Assembly: GCA_014382905.1 (NCBI GenBank)
Contig: JACNIU010000211.1
Span: forward strand, 1-33,113
DNA from: Desulfobacterales bacterium
Lineage (GTDB): Bacteria > Desulfobacterota > DSM-4660 > Desulfatiglandales > Desulfatiglandaceae
DNA length: 33,113 nucleotides
Reading direction: 5' to 3'
Each line of letters opens with the position of its first letter. Position 1 is the first letter of the stretch. The position numbers and the translations under genes were made by a program. The notes under the pieces are model-generated. The model saw only the letters and a program-made list of their open reading frames with translations. It did not search any database and had not been told where the DNA came from. Positions 15,494 through 23,200 of this stretch are shown here, one piece after another.

Positions 15494-15666
15494 TCTAGTT
15501 CAACCACTGATCTCTACATCGAATGCGGATCAAGAATGGTTACAGATTTAGATTGGCTTTTGGAGGCAGGGCCGAAAAACAGTGGGATGGACAGAAAAAT
15601 CGTAACCTTTTCCGAGCAGCTTGCGATGTAGCAGGTAAACAGGGCGCCCGGGTCCGGAAGCGAATA

Positions 15667-15689
15667 GAATGCGGCAGCTCGCTGCATTC
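15667..15689. other. Small dyad in the leader of the Spy-like gene
   Basis: GAATGC and GCATTC flank a GC-rich core containing GCAGC-tc-GCTGC. It lies about 65 bases before the Spy-like start and could fold in the mRNA leader. No promoter could be assigned with confidence in 15494-15753. Confidence 0.25.
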
Positions 15690-15753
15690 TCATGGTTACG
15701 GATGAAGAAGATATGATGAGGTTTTTATTGACGCGATGGAAAGGAGAAGAACG

Positions 15754-16236
15754 ATGAAAAAACAAAAAGTTGTGGGAATAATGCTTGTGATGTTCATGGT
15801 CCTGGCAGCGGGTACGGCGACCCTGGCTCATATGTATGGCATGGGTCCGGGCCCGGGCCCTCTGCGCGCCCTGATGGAGCTCGATTTATCCGACGCGCAA
15901 AAGGCACAGATCGCTGCGATAATGGCGGCATCCAAAGCGGAGAGGAAGACCGCAAAGCAGAAACATAAAGAGGTGAGAGACATACTGGCGCCTGTGTTGA
16001 AAGCCGAGGCGTTCAATGAAGAGAGTGTCCGGGCGGCCTTCCGACAGGCATCTGCTCTGATGGAAGACATCATGGTCATAAGAGTTAGAATTGGAAACCA
16101 GATCCGGGCGGTCTTGACGGACGAGCAGCGGCAGCTCATGGAGGAGCAGCGGGAAAAGGGCATAGCGGGCATGAAAAAGCATGCAGGATTTCGCGAAACG
16201 TTGCTGAATACCTGGCTCCAGACGACATCAGAGTAA
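15754..16236 (+). CDS. Spy/CpxP-family periplasmic protein
   Basis: Small periplasmic chaperone or metal-responsive protein of 160 residues. A signal peptide (about 1-25, ending ATLA) is followed by HMYGMGPGPGP, then helices bearing two LTxxQ-like motifs, LDLSDAQKAQI and VLTDEQRQLM, the hallmark of the Spy/CpxP/ZraP group. The ATG at 15754 has AAGGAG seven bases upstream; the in-frame upstream ATG at 15736 has none. Members of the group bind unfolded proteins or metals in the periplasm. His and Met residues at the mature N-terminus could bind metal, as in ZraP, but this is inference. A strong hairpin follows the stop. The sigma-factor operon 400 bases downstream encodes a related sensor. Confidence 0.82.
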   Translation: MKKQKVVGIMLVMFMVLAAGTATLAHMYGMGPGPGPLRALMELDLSDAQKAQIAAIMAASKAERKTAKQKHKEVRDILAPVLKAEAFNEESVRAAFRQASALMEDIMVIRVRIGNQIRAVLTDEQRQLMEEQREKGIAGMKKHAGFRETLLNTWLQTTSE

Positions 16237-16239
16237 TAC

Positions 16240-16283
16240 GTTCCCAGACCGGGGAGGCTTATCGAGCCACCCGATCTGGGAAC
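16240..16283 (+). terminator. Long hairpin directly after the Spy-like gene
   Basis: GTTCCCAGACCGGG (16240-16253) pairs with CCCGATCTGGGAAC (16270-16283) over 14 positions, 13 matching, beginning four bases after the stop. An inner GGCT/AGCC pair extends it. No U-run follows, so it may stabilise the 3' end or act as a weak terminator. Confidence 0.5.
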
Positions 16284-16470
16284 AAAAGATGGGCGATTAA
16301 TGAAGAAGAACGGCGAATGAGACTGCAAGAAGACGAGAAGGTACATGGCAAGGCCTTTGGGAAATACCAAGAGACAAGCGGAGAGAACTGTTGTATATAA
16401 TTAAATTTGGGCTACCTTGAGAGATAGTCAATCGCTTCCTTCACGTAATTGTTTGAAAATGATACACTTA

Positions 16471-16612
16471 GAGACCTTTGAAAAATGCTCAATTTTGTTC
16501 GAGTTCAAGGAAGGCGAATATTTTAACCACAGGAATACATTGAGTATTTCGAGGATTAAAATCTGAGCCTGACGCAGAAATCGGGCAAAAGGGGGCGTTT
16601 TGCAAAGGTCTC
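16471..16612. mobile_element. MITE-like element, copy 2 (142 bp, inverted)
   Basis: Same element as 9594-9768 in the opposite orientation, with the ends GAGACCTTTGAAAAATGCTC and CGTTTTGCAAAGGTCTC. It is flanked by the direct repeat ACTTA (16466-16470 and 16613-16617), a five-base target duplication different from that of copy 1. It ends 30 bases before the sigma-factor start. The rest of 16284-16470 shows no gene. Confidence 0.87.
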
Positions 16613-16642
16613 ACTTATTGATAGCGTGATCCGTGATGAGAC

Positions 16643-17248
16643 ATGCAGGGCATGTTGGACGCACCCAGAGATTCAGAAATCGTACGCCGTATCCTTCAGG
16701 GAGATGTGAATGCCTTTGGGCTCCTGTTGGATCGGTACAAAGACCATGCCCTCAAGATTATCAAGAAACGCGTTCCCGCTTCGGAAGTGGAGGACATCGC
16801 TCAGGAGGCGTTTGTAAAGGCCTACCAGTCGCTGCCCGGGTTTGATCCTGAGAGTCATTTTAGAAAATGGCTCTCCACTATTACCGTCAGGACGTGCCAT
16901 GATTACTGGAGAAAGGCCTATCGCACACGGGAATTGCCCATGAGCGCCCTTTCTGAAAGGCATCGGGAATGGCTGGAGTGCGTGATCTCATCAGAATCAA
17001 ACGCTTCAGCGGACGGCAGGGCCCGGCAGGAGGAGGCAAAAGAGGTTCTGGCCTGGGCCTTGGATCGGTTATCACCGGAAGATCGCATGGTGGTGGAGAT
17101 GGTTTACTTGGAAGGGATGACAGGAAGAGAGGCCGCTGAGCTGCTGGGATGGAGCACGGCAAACGTGAAGGTGCGCGCTTTCCGGTCGCGCAGAAGGCTG
17201 CGAAAGCTGCTTACCGGACTCCTGGAAAGAGAGGAGGGGAGATTATGA
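16643..17248 (+). CDS. ECF-type RNA polymerase sigma factor
   Basis: Alternative sigma factor of 201 residues. Region 2 spans about residues 25-95: LLLDRYKDHALKIIKKR, then VEDIAQEAFVKAYQSLPGF and FRKWLSTITVRTCHDYWRK. Region 4 spans about 135-190: LDRLSPEDRMVVEMVYLEGM, TGREAAELLGWSTANVKVRA, ending in FRSRRRLRKLL. The ATG at 16643 lacks a clear ribosome site; ATG 16652 is an alternative. The stop overlaps the next ATG (ATGA). The following genes are a one-TM protein and a membrane-anchored CnrX/Spy-like protein, the same composition as metal-responsive CnrH-CnrY-CnrX systems. It probably senses an envelope signal through them. The MITE at 16471-16612 lies in its promoter region. Confidence 0.9.
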   Translation: MQGMLDAPRDSEIVRRILQGDVNAFGLLLDRYKDHALKIIKKRVPASEVEDIAQEAFVKAYQSLPGFDPESHFRKWLSTITVRTCHDYWRKAYRTRELPMSALSERHREWLECVISSESNASADGRARQEEAKEVLAWALDRLSPEDRMVVEMVYLEGMTGREAAELLGWSTANVKVRAFRSRRRLRKLLTGLLEREEGRL

Positions 17249-17574
17249 ACCTCAAAAGGGAGGACCTCAAGAAAGTCCAACGGGCAGTTTCGTCCGCCTA
17301 CAAAGAGGGGGAGAAGATTGAGATTGGAGATGTCTGGGAGGATCGCCTCATGGTTCGTATCCGGGGTCTGGGACCGCTGACATCCCGGCTTAGTTTCACA
17401 GCCCTCTTTGAACGCTATGCCTGGCGCTTCGCCCCGGTGGCTGCCCTGATACTCCTGATCCTCGGCGGTGTCCTCTACCAGCAGATGGACTTCCTGTCCG
17501 AGTGTGAGATGGCAAGGGTATTTGTGGAAAACCGGTTCGATGATTCACTATTTCAGGTTTTAGGTGCATCATGA
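17245..17574 (+). CDS. Putative membrane anti-sigma factor
   Basis: Protein of 109 residues with a cytoplasmic N-terminal part of about 60 residues (MNLKREDLKKVQRAVSSAYK), one membrane segment (about 62-80, FAPVAALILLILGGVLYQ) and a short periplasmic tail. The ATG overlaps the sigma-factor stop and its own stop overlaps the next gene, so the three are translationally coupled. It resembles CnrY-type anti-sigma factors in size and layout. I see no zinc-finger HXXXCXXC motif, and the family cannot be assigned from sequence alone. The periplasmic tail holds one cysteine (SECEMA). A longer frame opening at 17149 lies inside the sigma gene and is rejected as a start. Confidence 0.65.
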   Translation: MNLKREDLKKVQRAVSSAYKEGEKIEIGDVWEDRLMVRIRGLGPLTSRLSFTALFERYAWRFAPVAALILLILGGVLYQQMDFLSECEMARVFVENRFDDSLFQVLGAS

Positions 17575-18014
17575 AAGGGAACAGATCAAAATTGAAATTT
17601 GCCGCGAGCGTGGGCCTTGTCTTTTTTGTCGGCGTGTTAGTTGGCGCATTAGGTGGCAATATCTATTTCAAGGCCCGAATCGAGAAGATCTTTCATGGCG
17701 GGCCGCCCAGAGGGGAGAGGATCCTTGAACGGCTCACGGAAGACCTCGATCTGACACCGACCCAGTTGGAGGAGATCCGGCCCATTGTCATGGCGTTTGA
17801 CAAAAAGACCTTTGATTTAAAGCGGCAATTCCTCCCGCAGATGAGGCACCTTCACGAGCAGATCACGGACCAGATCAAAACAAAGCTGGATGAAAAACAG
17901 AAAAGAAAGTTCGATAAAATCAATGAAAGATTGAAAAAGCGCTTTCGAGGGAGGCCGCCATTCCCTCCGCCCATTGAAGGCCCCCCGGAAAGGCCCCGCG
18001 GGATTAAAGACTGA
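17571..18014 (+). CDS. Membrane-anchored CnrX/Spy-like periplasmic sensor
   Basis: Protein of 147 residues: an N-terminal membrane anchor (about 10-31, AASVGLVFFVGVLVGALGG) and a periplasmic helical domain with the LTxxQ-type motif LDLTPTQLEEIRPIV, then MRHLHEQITDQIKTKLDEKQ. It ends in a Pro/Arg-rich tail. Length and layout match CnrX-like sensors, which hold the anti-sigma factor until a metal binds. Candidate ligands are His42, Met91, His93 and His95, but the spacing is not clearly that of CnrX, so the signal may be something else. It may instead be a Spy-like resistance protein (periplasmic heavy-metal sensor type). It overlaps the anti-sigma gene by ATGA and closes the operon. Confidence 0.72.
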   Translation: MKGNRSKLKFAASVGLVFFVGVLVGALGGNIYFKARIEKIFHGGPPRGERILERLTEDLDLTPTQLEEIRPIVMAFDKKTFDLKRQFLPQMRHLHEQITDQIKTKLDEKQKRKFDKINERLKKRFRGRPPFPPPIEGPPERPRGIKD

Positions 18015-18443
18015 TGAACTCATTTTCATTAATATTTGAATCGAGATAGCACAACACGTTGATCTATCCGCCTCTACCGCTAATTTTACCTGACCATTCC
18101 CAGCTTTCTTGTGGGCAAGAAGAGGATCGAAACCAACAAGTTCCCTCAGTCCGATGTGTAGGGGCCAAGTGTCTTTATCACGATTTGATCCTGATCATTG
18201 CACCAGACCCCGTACCGGAACCCGGCCTTTACGCTCAAGCGGCTGTCACCGGTTTCCTTATAAGGTTTTTCGTCTATGACCCTCACCGGAACAGGTTGCT
18301 GGATAGGGAAGTCGGCCTGCCCCGTGAGATGCGAAGCCCATCTAACTGGGGTGGCTTTGCTCAATCGGCGCAGCCAAATCTGACCTAAATCTGAGCGCCA
18401 ATTCTGGGAACCTATTTTTGCGCGAGTCCCAAGTGTTTCAGTT
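18015..18443. other. Convergent intergenic region with a possible gene fragment
   Basis: The minus-strand frame ending at 18146 is protein-like only over about 18349-18146 (FPIQQPVPVRVIDEKPYKET and RYGVWCNDQDQIVIKTLGP). Above that it runs into the 3' end of the M48 gene in another frame. There is no start codon at the right place, so I read it as the tail of a lost gene. A weak stem TTCTTG/CAAGAA sits near 18105-18120. No clear terminator is seen for either flanking operon. Confidence 0.35.
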
Positions 18444-19391
18444 TTAATCCACAACATGCTTTCTATATTCGCGGTAGCGTTCCGGAAGTCGGGCAAGCTT
18501 CTTGGCGTCGGGATAACGCGACAGTTGTGTCCGGCATTTCTGAATCCGTTCTTTAAGCGGCGGATGCGTAGAAAACCACGACCCCTTTTTTGTGGATCCG
18601 GCCTCGATCTTTACCAGCGCCTTCAGCACTTCCATGAGACCTTCAGGATCGTACCCGGTCCTGTAGGCGGTCTCCATAGCACTAACATCCGCTTCAAATT
18701 CCATGTTCTGATCCAGGCCTTTGTCGAAAAGGGTGTTCTGAAGACCTCCGATCATATCCTCAAACTCTTTACCTTTTTCCCCTTTCATGTTGGCAGAGGT
18801 GATCTTTCCTACACCCTGAAAAAAACGTGCCCTCTGTATGGATTGCAGGGCATGCTTGTGTCCCACATGGGCCACTTCGTGGGCGAGAATCCCTGCCAGC
18901 TGGCCTTCGCTCTGGATGGTCCTCAGAAGACCGGAACTGACGAAAATAATGCCGCCCGGGCAGCTAAAGGCGTTTTGAAGCGGGCTTTCAATGACGACAA
19001 AGTTATAGGGGATCCCGGGACGAAGGGAATTTCGCGCTACTGCGTTCCCCACCAGGTTGACATATTCTTGCACTTTCCTGTCTTTCACCGGCATGCCGTA
19101 CCGCCGAAACCCCTCCAGGGCCAGGCTTTCCCCAATGGTCCTTTCGGATGGATAATCGATTTCCGTGGCAGATCCCAGGATGGACCCGACCCCCTGCAGG
19201 ATCTTGCTCTCCTTTGACTTGGGATCCATCAACTTGTCGAGCAGGCCCGCGAGTTGCACATGCGGTCTGTCATCGACCTTTGCACGCGAAGTCGCCTCTG
19301 CAGACAGAACGGTTTCAGAAAAACATAAAACCAGCCCAAGGCTATATGCAAGGCTGCACACCATCCAGAACCCATGTAAACCTCTTCTCAT
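18444..19391 (-). CDS. M48 family zinc metallopeptidase, secreted
   Basis: Periplasmic peptidase of 315 residues with a signal peptide (about 1-31, ending VLSA). The zinc site HEVAH is at 161-165, with the third ligand in the EFEAD motif (221-225), and a WFSTHPPLKERIQ segment follows, as in M48C (BepA/YfgC-like) enzymes. Those enzymes degrade or refold outer-membrane proteins. There are no TPRs at the C-terminus, unlike BepA, so it is closer to LoiP-type single-domain members. The ATG at 19391 has GGGAGGAG a few bases upstream; the upstream TTG at 19409 is rejected. It follows the SH3 gene by 59 bases on the same strand and is probably co-transcribed with it. Confidence 0.9.
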   Translation of the reverse strand: MRRGLHGFWMVCSLAYSLGLVLCFSETVLSAEATSRAKVDDRPHVQLAGLLDKLMDPKSKESKILQGVGSILGSATEIDYPSERTIGESLALEGFRRYGMPVKDRKVQEYVNLVGNAVARNSLRPGIPYNFVVIESPLQNAFSCPGGIIFVSSGLLRTIQSEGQLAGILAHEVAHVGHKHALQSIQRARFFQGVGKITSANMKGEKGKEFEDMIGGLQNTLFDKGLDQNMEFEADVSAMETAYRTGYDPEGLMEVLKALVKIEAGSTKKGSWFSTHPPLKERIQKCRTQLSRYPDAKKLARLPERYREYRKHVVD

Positions 19392-19450
19392 GGCTCCTCC
19401 CCCATTCAATAATACCCGAACGCAGAAAACATCAGGGAAACCTCAGCTTG

Positions 19451-19960
19451 TTATGGCGCATATTCTCCGATCTTGCCCGCCCTTAGAAATACCCCTAACT
19501 GTTCGTCTGTCACCCTGATTGCCAGCACCTGATCCAGGGCTTGCTTATAGGCCTCGGGTGTTTTCTTATTTTTGGTGTACTGTTCGGTTTCTTTGGAAAG
19601 CCCTCGTATGCTTCGGGATGTCTGGGCCTCGTCCGCGCTGATATTGCTCCCCCCAAGCCCCGAAAGAAGGTTCCCGGTGTCCCCGGTTTCCTTCTCTGGA
19701 GCCGTATCTGAAAGTTTGCCCCGGTAGATCCACCCCTCGCCCCCGGAAGCCGTTCGAACCCGGTACCAGCGGCTTTCCGATTCCAAAACGGTCACCCTGG
19801 TACCCATGGGGACCGCTGCAAGGGTCTCGGACGATGCCGAGTGATCCGCCTTGAGTTTGGCCCCTTCGGATGCGACCCACAGGGCGTCAGCGGCGTGGGC
19901 GGCAAAACCGAAAAGGCTGAGAAAGGCTGCCAACACCATGACAAGAATTTTTCTTTTCAT
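19451..19960 (-). CDS. Secreted SH3-domain protein
   Basis: Periplasmic protein of 169 residues. The signal peptide (about 1-23, ending AHAA) is followed by a bacterial SH3 domain (about 26-85): LWVASEGAKLKADHSASS, VPMGTRVTVLES, WYRVRTASGGEGWIYRGKL. Such domains usually bind peptidoglycan. The C-terminal half is helical with SRSIRGLSKETEQY and a late VTDEQLGVFLRAGKIGEY. I chose the ATG at 19960, which has GAGGTGG upstream, over the ATG at 19975. It lies upstream of the M48 peptidase, and such a wall-binding protein could place that protease at the envelope. A foldback element (20024-20178) separates it from the CHAT gene. Confidence 0.82.
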   Translation of the reverse strand: MKRKILVMVLAAFLSLFGFAAHAADALWVASEGAKLKADHSASSETLAAVPMGTRVTVLESESRWYRVRTASGGEGWIYRGKLSDTAPEKETGDTGNLLSGLGGSNISADEAQTSRSIRGLSKETEQYTKNKKTPEAYKQALDQVLAIRVTDEQLGVFLRAGKIGEYAP

Positions 19961-20023
19961 CTTCTTCCACCTCATTGTTTTTTCATTCTAACCCATATCT
20001 CCGCATTTTTCAAACCCAAAGCA

Positions 20024-20178
20024 TGACGGCTTCGCAAAAAGTCCATCTACGGCGTTGCGCTTCATTTTTAGTCACTGCGACCTACTGATAAGTAGGCCTC
20101 ATTCCCAAAAATTCGCGCGCCTTGTATCTGGCGCTTTTTGCAAAACCGTCCAAAATTTGACTTTTTACGAGGTCATCA
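20024..20178. mobile_element. Foldback (MITE-like) element of 155 bp
   Basis: The ends TGACGGCTTCGCAAAAAGTC (20024-20043) and, on the other strand, TGATGACCTCGTAAAAAGTC (20178-20159) match at 16 of 20 positions. The centre is a perfect stem CCTACT-gata-AGTAGG (20081-20096), with further imperfect pairing between. No target duplication is evident. It lies between the CHAT stop and the SH3 gene, where the transcript could fold into a large hairpin. Confidence 0.65.
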
Positions 20179-20208
20179 ATCATGGGACACAGGCCGAAAT
20201 CTGCAATC

Positions 20209-23200
20209 TTATTGATAGTCTCCCACCAGCACGAAAGCCCCCCAGTAGCCAGGATGGGGGTAGCGGGTCTTGACGTGGAGCATGGCGCGTCTAAGACTAT
20301 CGGCCAATGGTTTGGCCTTGTATTCTCTGTAAAACTGTTTCACCAAAATGGCTGTGGAGATATCGCTCACCCGCCAGAGGCTCGATATGATGGCGTGGGT
20401 GCCTGCATAGAGAAAGGCCCTGTTCATTCCGATCACATCGTCCCCGCCGGTGATCTTTCCAAGTCCGGTCTGGCACGCACTCAACACCACTAATCCGGCC
20501 TTGATGTCCAGGCCAAACACCTCGGACGCCTGCAGATCGCCGTCGTCCGTGTCGTCCCTGGCCAGCTTCACGGCGGAAAAAAGCGGGTTGATGGGATCGA
20601 ATTCGCCATGAGAGGCAAGATGGATGATGCCGAATTTCGAGATATTTCGCACGACCCACCCTTCGGTGGCCTTTTCTCCGGTCAACACGGTGGTTTCCGG
20701 AAAGTTCCATCCGATGGATGAGACCTCTTTTTCTGCAAAAGGGAGGTCCAGACCAGGGTTCTTCAGATCGGGATTGCCAACGGCCAGGACCCTGAGGTTT
20801 TTCTCTTTCTGCCGTCTTTGATGCGTATAACGGAGAACGCTGGCACTGGGGAGAGAAAAGAGGGAAAAGGAATCCACAAGGTGGTCTTTCCCATTAAAGA
20901 GGGTGGCAAAAGATAGGTGGTGAAGCGTATCATGGGGAATGATCCCAAGCACCTTGACACCTTCCAACCTGGCACCTGAACGGGAGACAAGCCATTCGTA
21001 CAGTTGCCTGGACTGGGATTCCTGGGGCTCCAGGTTCTGGAGTGCTCTACGGTAGTCCAGAATGGTTTCCCGAAGGGTTTTACGGCCCAGCGGCGTGCGA
21101 AAGAGATCCACGTTTTCTCGGGTGATGAGCCAGCAGAGGATTTGGTCAGGGACCACGTAATAGGCCAGCATGGCCACCCCGGGTTCAAGAAGTTCCTGGA
21201 CTTGAGGGAGGGTCAGGGGGTTGACCGACAGGATGGAGCCCAGTTCGGGGTTCTTCATCTGGATCTCCAGCATGAGATCGCGGTATTCGTCGTTTGCCCG
21301 TTTTACCTCCCGCTCATAGACAGCACGTTCTTCCTTCTCACGGGCCTGAGCAAGGAGGATCTCCCCCTCAGAGATCCTTGCCCTCAGGGTTTTCTCCTTG
21401 TCATAAAGCTCCTGATTCACCACACCGTACAGGCTGAGGCGCTGGTTTCCCAGTAGATCAATCAGATTCCTGGCCCTGGAACGTTCCGCCACATAAAAGG
21501 CTTCCGACGTCTTTCCCATGTCCACCAGGAGGCTCACCAGGGCCTCATAGACGTCCATCTTGTTTGAGATGAATCCATCCCTGAGCTGGTCCAGCTTGAT
21601 GTCGGCCCTCATGGATTCAATGACCTCCACGGCCTGGGAGAGAAGTTCCCCGGCCTTTTCCCGATCTCCTTGCTTCAGTCTCAATTGAGCGAGCCCGTAG
21701 AGAGACCGCCACTCGGTTTCACGAAGGGCCATGGCGCGGGAGAGATCAAGGGCCTGTTTGAAAACGTCATTGGCTTCGGGAAACCGGCCCAGTGCGGCCA
21801 GGGCCTCGCCGTATCCGGCCAGGATCTTGGCCTGGTTGATCCTGTTGCCGATCTGGGCGGCCGTGGTCAGTGCTTCCTGAAAGAGCGGCAGGGCTTGTTC
21901 TGCCTTGCCCATGTGCAGGTAGGTCAGGGCCTGATTTTTCAGGTCGTAGGCAATGGCCCACCGGGAGTTGATCTCCCTGTCGATACGCAACGCTTCATCA
22001 AGGGCCTTCAGGGCCTTTTCATATTGGCCCATGTCGCGGTAGACCAGCCCCATGTTGTTCAAGGTGGTGGCCCTTTCGTCTTTGCGGGCCTTCAGGGTTT
22101 TTGCCTGGTCCAGCGCCTCCTCCAACTGGCGCAAGGCCCGAGGGTGGTCCCCCAGAGTCCACCAGATGAGGCCGGATGTGTTCAGGGCATTGACCTGTTC
22201 AAGGGCCCACTGGTTTTCCCGGGCCTTTTGGTAGACGTCTCTCTGGTGTTTGAAGGCATCCTGATATCGGGCCTGAAACCAGTCATTATTGGCCTGCTCC
22301 ATGGTAATATTTGCCCTGAGCCGCTGGTTTTTTTCACCCATTCCCGAAAGGGCCAAGGCCTTCTTATACTGCTCGCCGGCTTCCTTGAAATTCCCGAGGA
22401 GGCGGTTGCATCGTCCTGTATCCAAAAGGGCCTGGGCCATGTTTTCTTTTTCTGCGAGCGTTTCATAAAGTTTATAGGCCTCCATGTAATGCTGCTTGGC
22501 CTTGGCATATTGGCTCAACCGAAGATCGTAAATGCGCCCCATGCGCATATGCTGGTGAGCCAGGAGTTCCTGTTTGTTCAGGGTTTTGCTGAGGGCGGCT
22601 GCTGACTGGAATTGGGCCAGGGCACGGTCATAATCGGTTGCGTTTTCCAGCACCACGCCCAGATCGTTCAGGGCTTCCACCTGCCGGGCGCCCAATTCCA
22701 GACTGGCCATGATCTCGGCCCCTTCTTCCAGGGCGGCTATGGCCCGATCGTATCTTTCCATGCGGGCCTGAACCAGGCCCAGACTGATCAGGGCTTCGGC
22801 ATATTCCTTCGAATCCGGCTTTTTCTTGGCGAGCCGTTCCACTAAGGCCCTGGCATGATGTTGGGCCTCTTCATAGCGGCCAGCGGCATAGGCGCTTTCC
22901 CGGGCATACTGCTCGAGCTGCGGCAGGTAGCGCTCGAACTCCTGGACCTGGTCCGCCACCGTCAGGGCCTTTTGAAAGAAGATGAGGGCATGGAGAGGTT
23001 CCTGGTTCTTATAGGCTTTTGCCCCTTCTGTCACGTAACTCTTGAACCGCTTCTTGGCCAGGGACAAGGCTTCATCCGTGGTCATGCCCCGGGCACCAAA
23101 TCCGATCCATTCTTCTCTGCCTCCCTGTTGCGAGCCTGCCGTAAGAAGGGCTTCGTGGGAAGGGGAGGCCGCATAGGCTCGAAAAAAGGGTTCCACAAAG

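Noticed and set aside
17149-17244. Earlier start for the anti-sigma gene
   Set aside because: It lies inside the sigma factor coding region; the ATG at 17245 overlaps the sigma stop as in coupled genes.
18456-19217. Plus-strand open frame of 253 codons opposite the M48 gene
   Set aside because: The minus strand encodes a complete HEVAH metallopeptidase with signal peptide and good ribosome site, so this is a shadow.
21670-22605. Long plus-strand open frame (311 codons) opposite the CHAT gene
   Set aside because: Lies wholly antisense to the second TPR array; the translation is low in complexity and mirrors the GC-rich codons of the real gene.
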